Positions 13,301 through 28,289 of a stretch of 64,000 nucleotides of DNA are shown here, piece after piece. Within the stretch, counting starts at the first letter, position 1; each line of letters starts with the position of its first letter. Below the pieces are notes generated by a model that saw only the letters and a program-made list of their open reading frames with translations, had not been told where the DNA came from and did no database searches. Made by a program: the position numbers and the translations under genes. The stretch comes from Aphidius gifuensis. Lineage: Eukaryota > Arthropoda > Insecta > Hymenoptera > Braconidae. The DNA lies in assembly GCF_014905175.1 (NCBI RefSeq), contig NC_057793.1:3658001-3722000 (forward strand), written 5' to 3'.

Positions 13301-16300
13301 TTTATTATTTTATTTATTTACTATAATTGTTAAATTAGAATATATAATATTGATTGGAAATGTGATTTAAAATAAGAAAAAAGAAGCCAAAGATAAAATT
13401 CTTCTTTTTTGAATTACATGTCTTTGATGCTTTCGTACGCAAACATGTAAAAAAAAAATATGCATATAATATAACTATAATGAAGTCAAAGCGTTTCTAC
13501 TTGAGCTCAAATTCTATTTTCAAAGTATAAACCCTCTGCCCTTGCTTCAGACTTTGGTACAACGATTTTACGTTTTTATTATTATTATCATTACTTACAT
13601 CCAACTAAAGAACATTGATCGTTTTTTTCTCTCTTTTTCTCTAACAATATACAATAATATGCTGTAATATTTTTTTTATTTAAAAGTATATAATAAAATG
13701 TAAATGTACATTCAAACTTAAAGTTTTTAAAATTGTATAAAACACTGAAAAAAAAAAAAATGGAAAATACTTGGTTGAAGAAAAATCCAAATTAAAAGAA
13801 AAAAAAAAACATAAGCCACATATTTGACGAACTAAACAAATCAAAGAAAAAAAAAATTATAAAAAAATATCATGTGAGTCATTGAAAATTCATGTAAGAG
13901 TATTTTTTTTTTTTTTTTTCATCTTTTTTACATCTCACATTTTCATGTAAATTAAAAATATATATAAGTAAAAAATTAAAATTTATAATAAGTATACGAA
14001 AATGTCAAAGTTGCTGATGCAAATATAATTCAGGTAGTTCCAAACGATATGTGTCCAAAATTAAACTGCATATTTTATAGTGAAAATATTTATATCAAGT
14101 GATGTTTTCTCAAGTTTAATCACAGCTCGTAAATATACATTTAAATGTCATATAAATGTCGACATTTTTTTATCAATTATATAAATTCAAAAATACATTT
14201 TCGTGGTTCTTAAAAATTTTACATTTAATTAGAATAATTATAATTTTAATGAGTTATATACTGAAATAGTATTAAATATCCATATAGGTCGATTGAACCA
14301 CCAAAAAATTTGCATTTATTAATACATAAAAATGATTTTGTGCTTACCAAAGTGACTTTTGTCATTCTCCTAAAAATTAAATTTTAAATTTTCACATGCA
14401 TATTCAAGATCATGTTTCGGTTCATGCAATATGTATATGTTTAGCATTAAAGTACTGTTAAATTTTATTTCAAGACAAAATAAAAAAATAGGAATAAAAA
14501 AAAACAAATTGCTAACGTAAAAAATCTTCGATTATTATTAAAAAATAAATAAAAAAATAAAAAAATATAACCATAAAAATATCTTTGAATATTTTGACAC
14601 TGAAAATTTACAAATATCTAGTTTTTGCATTATATTTTTATTATTCAGCTGTAAAAAAAAATAAAGTAATATACATACCTCTTTATTCAAATAACTATTT
14701 TCTCGTTCTTTGTAAAAACCAAAAATCGACTGACGTTTTATTATAAACTCATATTTCGCATCACGTATTTTAACTTCCAGTGTATGATTTCGGATTTTAT
14801 ATATACACTATATACTTCAACTATCAAACTCTATTATACTACACTTTTTATCTGTCAATCTTGTATTCAAAAATAATGCTAAACATTTTATATTTAAATA
14901 ACAGAAAATATACACATAAAAATGCTACAATATTAATATTATTTACTAAATATATAATAAGTATACAAATTATACGAATTATTATTTCTTATTATCATTT
15001 TTTTAAATTACTTTTAATATTATTATAATAGAAATAAAGTTGAAAATAAAGCTCAATAAATCCAGAAAATAAAAATCATATAATTTTCATTTTTACAAGT
15101 CATGCAAACAAGGGCCGATTGATAATAAAAAATTTATAATATTAATTATTTATTATTTAATGTTACTTTTTCAAATAATAATTTTATAAATTTTTTATAG
15201 TTTTTAATTAGTTAGTTAGGTATTTTTAATGAGGTTTAATTCATTTCACGAGAAATATCATTTAAAAAAAAAATACATATTAAAAGGTGCTTTAGTATTT
15301 CTTGGTAATTAAAATTCCACGAATACTGAAAATTGATAATTAAGAAATGGTAATGCGTAAACCACTTTACATCAATGAATCATTTATCAAATAATACTAC
15401 TTGAGTCAAGCCTCTAATTATCAATCAATAAATCATAAAATATCTTGGAGTAATCATTGAAAATATTAAATATGCTCGCATTAATAATGAAATCTTTTTA
15501 AAAACACAGAAATCACAGTCGTTGAAAATTTAATTATACATTAAAATTCATGATGTGAAATTATATATGACAAGAATAAAATTCAATCAAAAGCCACCTG
15601 ATATTCTTGGAATTGAATTCATATAAATAATGCAATATAACAAGAAAAATTTCCAATTATTATGTTTTTAGATAAAAAGAGGGCTTCAAAATATAATTAA
15701 ATAAAAAAATATATCAATGATTTATTAATTTTATTTTTTTTTTTTTTTTGGTAAAGTTGATAACAACAAGTGCTATTGTATAACCTGTCAAGGGACAAAA
15801 ATACATTACGATAGAATAAGTTTAATGATACTTTGTATACTCAAGTTTTCTCACTACATATTTATACATAAGAGGGTAGATATAATTTTCATGCCACTGG
15901 GACTACAAGTACTAAAGTTAAAAAATAAAATAAATATTAAAAGATGTTTTTCTCTATACAATTACATTATTGATAAACATAAAAAACCATATTATTACCA
16001 CAATATAAAAATAGTAAATATTTAAAATAGTAATAAACTAATATATAATAATAATTTTTCTTTTTATAAATAAAGTCGATATTTTGATTTTGTTGTTATT
16101 TTTGGCATACATTAATTTAGGATATATTAATTTTAGAGATAAAATATATATATCAATTTAATATCAGAGTTAAAACCAATCGGTATAAAACAAAAGGTAT
16201 ATACGTGATGAAAGATTACTATTTCAATTTGATATGAATAATTAATATGTACTGTTCTATACATGTATGTATTTGATTAAATTATTCAAGTATTTCAATT

Positions 16301-17112
16301 TCCTCACTGTTATAGTATTATTTTTTTTTTTTTTATCTAATTTTCATTACAATCATAGTAAAAAATCTTTTTTTTTCATAGTATTTTTATTTTTTTCATT
16401 ATAATTTATGATACAGGTTAAAAAACAAAAAAATAAAGCTTCTTTTATATTGGGAAATTTTTTTTTTTAAAACCATATAACAAAGATTGTACAATAATGT
16501 TTTTTAATTGCGTTGTTCAAGGCCGTGAATATATAAATTTTACCGCAAAGTCATAAGTCTGTACGTGTGTACAAAAATATATATTTTTATTGCAAGTTTT
16601 CATAATGTATTGTAATAAAAACCTACACAACTTAAAAATTTTAAATTTGTTGGCATTAAAGCTCAGCCTCGTAGCACGCGAGATATCAAAAGTGTTAAAT
16701 AAAATATATATATTTTTTTTTGGTTATGGTTTTTATGTAACATTGATGTAACTTATTAAATCGATAACAATCAATTTATCGTTGAATAAATATTTAGGTT
16801 AGTATATATCAACAAATTCTTGTACTCTATACTCACAGGTATGAAACAAAAAAAAAATAATAATATTCAATCTTTTTTTATGTATGTCAAAATGATAATA
16901 ACGTTTCAATAGTAAAAAGTGAATAATATCAAAAGTGTTTGTGTCATGATAATATTTATCATGTGTCAAAAATAAAAATATTTAAAAATGAATATACTTG
17001 AAACTGATAGCTGAAAAGAAGAGTGTTGAAACTATAAAAATAGTTTTAAAAAAAATAATAGAATAGTCTGGATGACGATGAGAAGGGTTGTATAACAAAA
17101 AATAATAGTAGT
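10346..17112. other. AT-rich non-coding DNA, no gene recognised
   Basis: Dominated by A/T runs and TA-rich sequence. Less AT-rich patches at about 11190-11780 and 12540-12840 contain only short open frames without recognisable domains; one is a Thr/Pro/Ser-rich frame at 11517-11789 that reads through simple repeats. I see no RNA gene or mobile element. Confidence 0.55.
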
Positions 17113-17113
17113 T

Positions 17114-17123
17114 GATGATGATA

Positions 17124-17191
<68 letters not shown>
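17114..17191. repeat. (GAT)n trinucleotide microsatellite followed by (GGT)n
   Basis: About 22 nearly perfect GAT/ATG units with one early ATA interruption, running into four GGT units. It directly borders the GC-rich island at 17200-17345. Read on the minus strand it gives a poly-Ile frame that is not a gene. Confidence 0.95.
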
Positions 17192-17199
17192 AGAGTAGT

Positions 17200-17345
17200 C
17201 AGTATACAAAGGGGGTTGTATAGTAACGTTGTTGGTCGTGCGACCTAGCGGCACGTCAACTCTGCAGTAGGAGGGTCAGGTACAACTCAGCCAAACGAGC
17301 GAACGCCAGTCTAGCGTGGGCTGCGCGTCGCGACGCTACGACTTA
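17200..17345. other. GC- and CpG-rich island, possible promoter or first exon
   Basis: The most CpG-dense stretch of the left flank. It holds a perfect 12-bp palindrome GCGTCGCGACGC at 17325-17336, flanked by TAGCGT (17313-17318) and its complement ACGCTA (17333-17338). A CAG-GTAC donor-like string occurs near 17278. The abrupt change to AT-rich DNA on the right resembles an insect transcription-start region. No open frame is convincing and orientation is unknown. Confidence 0.3.
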
Positions 17346-17419
17346 TGAAAATATCTATCCTTCCTTAAATACAATATAAAATTTTGAAATATAATAACGC
17401 GCACGCGCCAAATACATTT

Positions 17420-20400
17420 AAATAAAATATAAAATTAAATAAATTTGTGTTATTACACATTAGTTACAAAAAAATTTTAAAAAAACTTGAATCTTGATAG
17501 AAATTAACATATTGATATTTATAATTTTTTTTTTTTTAATATATTTGAAAATTTTGTGAATTTAAAATTACAACAACTGTGGTTATTCTAATATTGCATC
17601 AAAGTATATTAAAAGTTTTATAAACTTTGGATTTTGAAATTTTACTGTAAGCTTTTTTTATTTAATCTTTTTTTTTTTTTTCTACAAAGTTTTACTACTG
17701 AGCTTTATTTAGTTTATTTTTTTTCGGTTTGTTTGTAGATATATCATTAGTGCTAATTTAATTTGGATTTTTTTTTTTTCAAAATTTTATTTGACGTATG
17801 AAGAATATGTTTGTTCAGTGATGTGATTTTAAATGAGTTATTGATAATATGCACGTGAGGTGAATGAGAAAAAATACTACAGGATCTATCCAAGGTACAG
17901 CTTAATATTTTTTTTTATTATCAAATATATTTATTATATTTTTTTTGGATCGATAGAGTGGTGCGCTCGTTTCATATAAATTCAAAAAGAATATAAAGTT
18001 AAGAAAATTATTATCTTGTTTGCGCCCGATGATATTGACACTCAAAAATAGTATTCATTTGTTTTTTTTTTTTTTTAATTCTTTTATTCAATTCTTGTCA
18101 GATTGCTTGAGCTAGCGGTCTTTTGAAAATCTACTTGGCATGATATATATTTGAGCTTTAAAAGTAGCCCTCATGATCAGAATATCAAATAAGATTGAAA
18201 AGCCACTCTGGCACTTTTATTTTATTTTTTTTATTTTACAAATGTTTTTTACTTTTTTTTTTTATTTTTCATATATATTTTTGAGCAATGGAAAGCTCAT
18301 TTTTCTTTCATTAAATTTACTGTTTTAAAAATTCATCATACAGTACAATCAAATAAAAATCTTATCTCCATGTTTGATTTTATTTCCGTTTGATAACATT
18401 GAAATATACGTACAAAACTTGAGTACAAAATTATATAAACACGATATCATAAAAATGATTTTCATATTAAAAATTTTAAATTATAATTTTACACGCAAAT
18501 AACAAATAATATTATTAAAATACAATATCCGATATTTTGATAATAAAATATAATTCAATGATAATATTTTTTTTCATTTTTAAGTTAAACATAATCGGGG
18601 TCTGACTAAACGACGAGTTGTATCACTGATAAAAATCATTCATCACTAAAAAAATTGTGTAAAAGTATACTAAAAATTTTATTTAATTGTACTTGAAAAA
18701 TCAATTTCAATTACATGTCATTGACTTACTTTCAATGCATGCATTAATTAATGCATTAATTCTAATTAAAATGAGAAAATAAAAAGATCAATAACAAATT
18801 AACAAATAAAAATTTCAGTAACAACGAATGTCTGTATTTTATGGAATAATTTAATTACATGCTTTTGATAATTTATGAGAAACTTGGACTATAGAATTTT
18901 CGTTATAAATTATACAAAATTTCATTTCTCATGATAGCTCAGTTGACATATGAAATACTCTCATAAATTTAAACCAAAAATTATACTAACAACTGGATTA
19001 ATTGATGACGGTGACCATGTCTTATACTCATTTGTCATTATATTTTTTTAAATTTTTCATCCATTCAGTATATAAATTTGAATGCTTTTTAAACATTATC
19101 GATAATTAAAATTAAAATTTAAAATATTTTATTGCTAAAAGCTGTGTAATCTTTGTTTTTTTTTTTTAATTATTTTTTATTTCTTTTCATATAAGTATAC
19201 TATATTTACGTATATACTTTATGAAAAAGCAAAGTATATATCAGATAAATTGTGACAAGAGTTTGCTTACATTCATGCTTTTATATTGACTCATTAATTA
19301 ACTTTTTTATTATATATACGATACATATGTACTAATGCATATATAAATTTTTTTTATTTTTTAAAATACTGCATGAAAAAGCTTTTAAAAAAAAATATTA
19401 ATAAATAAATTGAAGTATTATTTATTCCATGAGTGATATGACTTTTCAAAAATTCTCATTTAGAAACATATCAGTTACACTGGAGAATCATATTTTCATT
19501 TATTCTATTATTTTTCAATGCATAAATAAAAATAGAAAAATAATAAAAAAGTTTATCTATAATCTTGAAATTTTTATCATAGATGAAAAAACATTTTGAC
19601 TATCATATCAATCATTTATACTGACTAAAATTTAAACATATGCATCACGTATCGACAACTTGAAAGCAATATTGGTTTCAAGTTTCTTCAGGATAATAAC
19701 AATAATCTAAAATAGAAATATAGGTCAATCTAAAATTTTATTTTCATTAATAAAAAAACAAGAAGAAAAAAAAAAATTACTGAAGCGTTCATACTTTTTA
19801 TTTTTTCCTTTTTTAGATTTCCATTTTTTTATTTCTTTTATTTCATTGATATAATAAACATAATAGTTATTGAAAAATCAATAATATTGAATGTGCCTCG
19901 ATAAAATAAAATTTATATTAAAGGCACTATTTAATTGGCATATTGTTAATTGTGCTTGAAGAAAATAACTCGTCGTTAGCAATAATAATAATAAAAATAA
20001 AAATATACGTAATTGTAAAAGTGTCAGATCCTGAGAATTGTTAGTAAACGTGAATCGAGATAAATTTAAAAATATCTGAAATAAACGAGTGTAATTAAAC
20101 TTTTCGTTTTTTTTTTTTTTTTGTTATTTTATTTTTGAAAATGAATTATTTAATTCTTGGAAAATGAAAAAAAAAAAAATTCAGCATTTGAAATATCATT
20201 GTTAATTAGTTAATTAGTATATTTATTTTATTTTGATAATTTATTTAATTATTTTTAATTAAATGGGTTGAATTTAAAATAAATTGAAAAACTTTCTAGT
20301 TAAAAAAAATTTCGTTGTCATGCTCATCTTCTGGTTCATATGATCTCACTGAAGTGTAAAAATTTCTTGCTGATAAAATTGGAACAAATCCGGAAATCAA

Positions 20401-23400
20401 ATGTGCCCGGAGGATAGGTTGCTTGCCTTTTGGGGTCTACCAAAATGGTTATTTGAGAGCCGGTTTGAAATTGGTATCAATACAAACACAGACTGATTGA
20501 GCGACACATCACATCAACCTTTTTCATTTCATCATCATTTCATTGTATATATATACTCCAATTTATATTTCATTTTTTATTTATTTATATTTTTATTTAT
20601 TTATTTATTATCATTCTTTTTTATTGTCGTTATTTTGATTCAATAAACTCGCAACACTATGTACATTATTATTTCACCATTCTTTCTTTAATTTAATATT
20701 TTCTTTTTACATTTTCTTTTTTTTTTTTTTAACAATAACTTCTATTATTTTTTTCTGTGATAAAAAAAAAAAAAAGAAAACAGTTTCATTTTTTATCGTG
20801 AAAATAATAAACAAAAATAAATAAATATTTATTTAATAACAACAAGATTGACATGGAAAAAAAATGCAGAAATAAAATATATTTAAAATATAAGAACATT
20901 CCAGAGAGAAAAATATCAAAATAGAGAAAATTTAATGTTAAAAAATCAGACTGAGGTAAAAAAATGAAAAAAAAACATTTTTTCATGTCTTCAGGTTTGT
21001 TGTTTGTTTCGTATGTATATATTGTATAATAAAATATAAAACTTGTAAGGTTTTTTTTAGAATTGAAAATTCAAGTTGGCAAAAAAAAATATCTGTATAT
21101 GAAATTATTATTTTATATTTCATATATGCACTGACTTCAGTGTCAGACAGATATAACCAGTAAAAATATACTCCACTGAGAAAAATCTATTTAGGAAAGA
21201 GTATATACTAGCATCAATATAAATGTCTATCGTTATTGATGTTGAATTTATTATTAAAATATTTTTTCTACATTTATTTTTTTATATATAATTTGTAAAT
21301 TGACATGGTATGTCATATATTTAACATTCATGTGACTGTTGTAAATTTTATATGAAAATCACAATTTAAAAACAATGTACACATAAAATGTCATTGGATT
21401 ATTGAATAATGGGGTGATTCTTTGACGTGATAGATGACATTATTTCTGACAGGGTTGATGAGGGATTAGAGTAGAGAAAGGTGTATATGACGGGTGAACT
21501 CAGTCTCATGCATCAACTCTTTTTTTTTTTTTTTTATACCTAGTTTACTTTGTGTATACGTATGTCATACTTATACTCATATACACTGTACATTTAATAG
21601 TGTTGCAGGGCAATGTGACCAAGCTGCCTCATATATCTTTCATGCTACTTTTGCGACGGAAATATAACCTTCCTTCTTACTATTATTTTTATTTTTATAT
21701 GACGATGGCAGTGTACATTAAATACATTTCATTTTTTTTGTCTTTTTTTTACTTAACAAAAAAATTAATAATATAAAGTTTAAAGAAAAATAAAAAGAAT
21801 TATTGTCATTCAATATTTAAATGACTGAAAATTACATATTTATATTTTTGTAATAAATAGTTGAATATTTTTTTTTAAACTAAAATAAAAATTGTATATA
21901 TTTAATTATAATAATAATATTTTAAATTAATATTTTTATTATGCAGGTTTATATGTGCTTTCATTTTTATTTAATACGAAAACATCATTAATAACAATCT
22001 ACCATATACATCACTATATTACTCCAGTAAAACTCGAGGTAAATCTATTTACGTTCATCGTAAACAAGATAGATCAACTTTATGCTGGAAAACCATCTTT
22101 TCGTTGTTAAAACCTCACATATCTATAATTTCTTTTTTTTTTTTTTCATTTCTTTATGGTAAAAATTTATATGAATTTCGTTGGTAAATGATATATATAT
22201 ATACTTTTTTTTTTATTTACGTAAAAGAAATATGAAAATTTAATAAAAAAAATTCTTTTTTTTTTTTCTATATACTTTTCTTGAAACTCAATTGAATATC
22301 CCCATGAGAAACTCGTGTCAATTATTCAAAACAAAATTCTCTCAACTTTCCACATATATATATTCTCGTTTCTATATTACAAATTCTTCTTGAAGCATTT
22401 TTATCTGTGGGGAAAATGTATATAATTATATATAAAAATAAAAAAACAAGCAACAGTAGCAGCCAGTACAGCAAAAAAATAAAAAATGAAATTATAATAA
22501 AAAAAATGAAAAAAAAAAAGAAAAATCATGTACCAATTCAGTTAGACGTGATGAGATTATAAACAATTTATCTTCAACTTTTATCATTATTATAATTATT
22601 ATACAACAGGCTTGTTTACGAAAATAAGTTTAAAATATATACGAGTCTAGTGAGTCACAAGTTAGGGGACATGAGAATACACGAGAATACCAACTGGGAA
22701 TAACATGGCTATTCAGTGTCAAATATTCAAAGCAATCTAAAGTACGTTGCCTGAACAGTTTAATCTGAAACTAATCTAGCAAGTTGCGTGGTTTAGCTAT
22801 GGAGTTTTGAAATGAAAAATAAATAAAATAATAAAAAAAAAAAATAGAGAAAAGAGAGAGAGAGAGAGGGTTGAATAGAAGTGGGTTTCGGATAATAAAG
22901 TAACAGGCCTAGAAACATGATATGAGTGGAGAGCTTTGCGCTTGCGTTATGATCACATATATAAAGTGGCATTCTAAAGTCCTTGTTTTCCATATGCATG
23001 TATAATTATATACACATATAGAGATGTGAAAGGAAAAGCTCTAAATATACATGTATATATTTTGGCATTAGAAGAGAGAAAGAGAGGGAGAGAAAGAAAA
23101 TTAAGATGTATAATGATAATAAGTCTGGCAAACATCGAGATTGCTTCACTTTCTATATTAAATCACACTGGTTTGAGAAAGAGCTGGTTTTGATGGTGCT
23201 AGACAAGGGGAAAAACAAGGAAAAAATTATAATTCTAGATAGTTTCTGGATACGAAATTCTCAACGCTAACTTGGCATTACCGGTTTTGGGGAAACAGAG
23301 TGTGCTCGATTAACTTCAGACCCATGAGTTTGATGCATCTTCACACCCAATCCTTCATACCCTTATTTCCGGATAAAGCTGACGACCATCTCACACCATC

Positions 23401-26400
23401 CGTTTCTACAAATTTTACTTCGTTATGCTTCGTACTAACCACACTATACTTAACTATAAATTTTACTCATCACAAGTGTTTTCATTTTATTATATTATTT
23501 TATTTTTACAATCTTTTTTAGAATTTTTTTTTTTATTTTATAAATCAAATATTTTGAAAAACTATTTTAGAATTTAAAATAATTTATATGAATATTTTTG
23601 ATCGTTTAAATTTATAGAATTTTAGAGAACAATGTTTTATAAAATTTTATATGAAAAATATATTTTTTTTGTGTTTAGAATTTTAATTTTTTTTTACATT
23701 CCTTTTCATTTATTTAAAATGTTTATAATGATTTCTTTAATTGGAGCGTGCTTTTGTGATTTCAAAAGAATTGAAAAAATAATATCATTAGAAAAAATAA
23801 ATACTAAAAGTATTGTTGTTAGTTTTTTTTTGTTTATTATTTTATTATTTTTGTTTAAAATTCATAAAAAGGTTTCTATAATAGAAATCACAAATAAATA
23901 TTCATTAATTAAGTATAAAATGAAAAATCGAATAATGTTATTAAAATTATTTTATTTTTCATGTGTTTTTTTTTTTCAATTATACAAATGGAAATGTATG
24001 AATATTTTTTTTCCACATCCATTTTTATCTATTTTTTAAAACTTTGTTTAATAAATAATAGATTTTTACATTTCTCTGAGTTATTTGCATTATAAAACGA
24101 ATTTGTTTTTCAACAAAAAATTCAATTGGCAAAATATTTACTAAAAGTTCACAAAAAAAAAAAAAAAACTATATAGATAAGCAAATACTATTTTATTAAT
24201 CAAATTCAAAAGAATTTGTTACGTTATTTATTAATAAAAACTTTGTTTACTTTATATTTTGTTGCCAAACGTAATTGGTATAGCACAATATACAGAAAAA
24301 AAAAAGGAAAGAAATAGCCAATGAATCTTCATTTAAGTAGGAGTCAAGTGGATAGAGAGGGAGAGAGAAAAGGCGAAAATAGAAACTTGATTGAACAAAG
24401 TGCACCAATTGTCGATATCGTGACACAAGTGGATAAATTGATAAATTTGATGAATTGATAAAAGAACAATGCCATTTGGCTTTTATAAAAATGAAGATAA
24501 AAAATACAAAACTCTTGAACCACACATGAAGATTGAAAATCAATTTAAAAAAAAACCTTTTTTAATTTTTTTTCATTACCTAAAAAATAGCTGACCTGAA
24601 AAACACAAAAAATGCAAATTAATTATACATTGCACGCTTTCAAAATACTTTTTAAATATAAAATTTTTTGTGTTTATTTTTGTTGAAATTTTACAATATT
24701 AGATTTAAATTAATTGATAAATTATATAGCTATTTTCCTTTTGAGCCTTATAAAAATAAAAATAACTTATATTTACATAATTTATTGAATTCTTGAGCGG
24801 TTATAAATTGTAAATTGACATCGGCTCGATAAATTATTTATAATCTCGTCTTCTATGAAGGTGTCAAGCTGTAGCATTGCAAAAATAAACCCCCTACTTT
24901 TAGTATCTCATTTTCTAGAAAATATCGACGATGCTATAAGTGTATGAACTCTCTCGTGAACCGAATAATCAACAGGCCATACTATATAAACCACTTCCCT
25001 CTAACGATGAGCTTTTGCATATTCATATTAAGGCGCAAAATAATTTCAGTTTATATATACTGATGCCGATGCTTTCAATGCCCCAGGATATCACCAAAAC
25101 TTACTAAATAAATTTTAGCATCATCAAGTTAACTGACAATAACCCAAACAAAAAAATAATACAAAAAAAATTCATAAATAAACTCATAAATGTATTTATA
25201 AAGAAGAGCTTACGACAAAAAATCGTTTAGTGTCCTCATTTACCAAGCTTCATTTTTTATTATTATCATTTTTTTATAGCTAATGTATATATGTATAAAT
25301 AAATTCAACCTGTCTGTCTTTAATTTTATTTATTAGCTTATAATATTAAAAAATTTGAATAAACTTTTATCGAATATACGCTATTTTAGCATCACAATAA
25401 AAAAAAAAAAAAAGTTGAATTTTCATTTATTTCGTTATATTGCTAAAAACCACTTTGATGATATGCGAATAAAGATTAAAATGAATGAGTGCAAAAATAA
25501 AAAAGTAAAATATATATATATAAAAAAAGGTAAAAGGAAAAAAAAAAAAAAAAAGGGTGTTGGAGGAGAAAAGTAAAATGGAAAACGACGAGTTGAGACA
25601 AAAGACGATAAAAGCTGGATTCCATAGCCATGGGGTTTGGTGTTCATCGACGTCACGATTACCATTTTATCGGTGCCTGATTTGCGAGAGCACTCTACTC
25701 TACCTCGTTTCGTGGTGGTGGTGGGTGCCAAGGGGGTGGAGGCAGGGGTGGATGATCTCTACATTTGTGTGAACATATAGCTATGTATTGATATCATATT
25801 TATATATAGTATTAGTTGGGCTTGCACTTCTAGTGTCATCGGTCGTTTATTTATTTTTTTTTTTTTCTATTTTTTTCTTTATTTATTTTTTGTTTTTTAA
25901 ATGCAAACACCACATCTCCATCCATATCGAAGTTTACGCCCCTTCATAGCAATACATTATTGACATAGCATATAGTACGTATTTTTTAAATTGACTTTAT
26001 ACATACTGTTAAAAAAAATAAATCATAGAGAAAAAAAATATACACAGGTTAAATAAGTGAGGAAAAAAATACCAATATTCCCAGATAGTTGATAATATTG
26101 ATGATTCAATATTTTTTTTATGAATAAAATTCGTTTAATCAGATATTCATTTAAATGTTTGTATAAAATAAATGAGTTTTTATACAATATATATATTAAA
26201 TTATTTTCAAATAAATTGATAATAAACATCGATTAAAAAAACAAGGTATCAATTTAATTTTTATATTGGTAAAAATGTAAAAAATTTGTAAAAAAAAAAA
26301 GTAAAATATAAACATAGCCCGTATCAAGTTTTTATATTGCTTTTATATGCACACACATTTAGAGCAAATTTTTAATAATATTGTTTGTCATATATTTGCC

Positions 26401-26811
26401 GTGCACATGATGTGTTCACACAGTGTCACATGTATACTAATTTTAAGGTGGAATTGAATTTTAATCATAAACAATTACTATTGTACAAACAAACTATATC
26501 TGGCTGTTGGTTAATCCTGACTCGATAGCATTTTATCAGTATAAAAATTCAATTTATATTTTATTATTCCACAATGACAATATTATTGTTTGTAAAAATA
26601 ATTTCATTAACAAAAAAAAACAAAATGTTAGCATTTTTTTTTGTCATTTTTAAATAACTCTTTTTTTTTTCTTTCATATTGCATGAATAAAATTTAATTA
26701 TTTATATTTAAATATTTATATACATATTTATTATCATAATAATGTATAAAGACAGTTGTTGGTGATTATCATACAATAATAATATTAAGAAAATAATAAA
26801 TAATAATGATC

Positions 26812-26856
<45 letters not shown>

Positions 26857-28080
26857 TAAAATGATAAATGATTTCTTGTCATGAATAACCTGAATACTAT
26901 AACTATACAAATGAGATTGTTCCAATTTGTTTACCGAATCACGTGAATGGAATACAAGTAAAATCAGAGATGGAAATAAACCACTGAGTGAATAATATAC
27001 CCAGTTAACATCAATTACTTTGAATCAATTGACATACCTGATTGCAATTCATATATATGAAACAATTTAGAGAAGACCAAAATGTTATTTTGTTTAAAAT
27101 TGAAAGACCCCCAATATTGTTTGCATTCAAGAATTATATGATTCTGTGCATGGTCATTATTTTATATAATTACATATATGTCAATACAACAGACATCATT
27201 TATTAGTGTTTAGTAATTTGAGCAATTATTTCAACTCTTAGCATGACAAAATAAATCAGATTATTAATTATATTTAAATACAATTTACTGTTCAATATTT
27301 TTGAATAATATAAATAACATATTTTCTCAATGCCAATGAAAATTTTAAGATAGTAAAATTTATTAAAAGTATTCGTGATGAATATTATTAAGTGATGATA
27401 ATGTCTACTTGTGCGTTTTTTTTTTTTCTTATTTTAGCTTCCAATGAAGTTTTTTTTTTGTGAGATGAGACGAGCGACAAATTATGTCGATGAAAAAGTT
27501 TTTCATAAAATGTTCAACCCTCTTGTACAAAAAAAAAAAATGGAATGCAGAAAGCAATTTTTTCCATTTGAATTATCCCTTTCCCTTTCGTACTTTCACA
27601 TTTTACTTGAAGAAAAAGAAAAAAAAACAGACGAAAAAGATGTTGAAAAAAAAAAACAATAGAAAAAATTAAATGAAATGTCTTGTGACGTTGAGTATAA
27701 AAAGTTAGTGGATAAATAGTAGCTAATACTTAATAGTATACGAAAAGTTTCAAAAGCATCTAACCATCAATTTCCGACCGCAAGAATTTGCTCTTTCTTG
27801 GACTGAAATAAAACAAAAGTATTCTTCTTTTTGAAGACAACCGATGACTTGAAAGAAAAAAGTAAAAAATTAAATTAAAAGAAATAATGAAATAAGCATC
27901 AACTTTTTCTTAATCTATTAGGATATAAATTAAAAAAGACAATGATATTAGTTAAATATAATTGTTCAATCGTATAATTATATAATCTACCTTTGTACAA
28001 TTAAAATTCTTTAATCTGCTTATTATTCATGCTTGGATTTGTTTAATTATCCAGTACAAAAATAAATGATAAATTTTAAT
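17420..28080. other. AT-rich non-coding DNA with a few denser islands
   Basis: No gene is recognised. The 135-residue frame at 23632-24039 is a Phe/Ile/Lys-rich translation of A/T runs. Less AT-rich islands lie at about 20380-20515 (several CCGG tetramers, no frame), 24900-25100, and 25560-25790 (GTGG-rich, with overlapping frames on both strands that match no domain I know). These might be exons or regulatory elements of a gene extending beyond the window. Confidence 0.5.
26812..26855. repeat. (AAT)n microsatellite
   Basis: About 14 uninterrupted AAT/ATA units in an AT-rich setting. Confidence 0.95.
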
Positions 28081-28084
28081 GTTT

Positions 28085-28262
28085 GACAGTGTTGTTAAAC
28101 TATCACACGTTATAGCCATCATTTTGGCTCTCCTGAGACCTCTTTGCCATTCTTCTTTCGTACGTTGCAAAGCACCCGAGTGTACGATCGACGAAAATTT
28201 ATATCTGACACGAATGCGCCAAACGCTCACCTGAATTTAGAGCGTGGACGCACGCGAGCTTG
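28085..28262 (-). other. Possible minus-strand 5' exon ending in a splice donor
   Basis: Within this CpG-rich island the minus strand reads CAG then GTGAGC, a near-consensus splice donor. The putative exon would end at 28231, with the donor GT at 28230-28229. The upstream minus-strand sequence (about 28232-28262) is CpG-rich and ends abruptly in AT-rich DNA, as at an insect transcription start. The sequence beyond the donor also holds a short open frame with no known domain. No downstream acceptor or next exon could be assigned, so this is only a candidate. Confidence 0.25.
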
Positions 28263-28289
28263 TATTTCGATCGAAAATATAAATTAAAA

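Noticed and set aside
23632..24039. 135-residue open frame
   Set aside because: Its composition is almost entirely Phe, Ile, Lys and Leu from A/T runs, with no domain and no codon bias.
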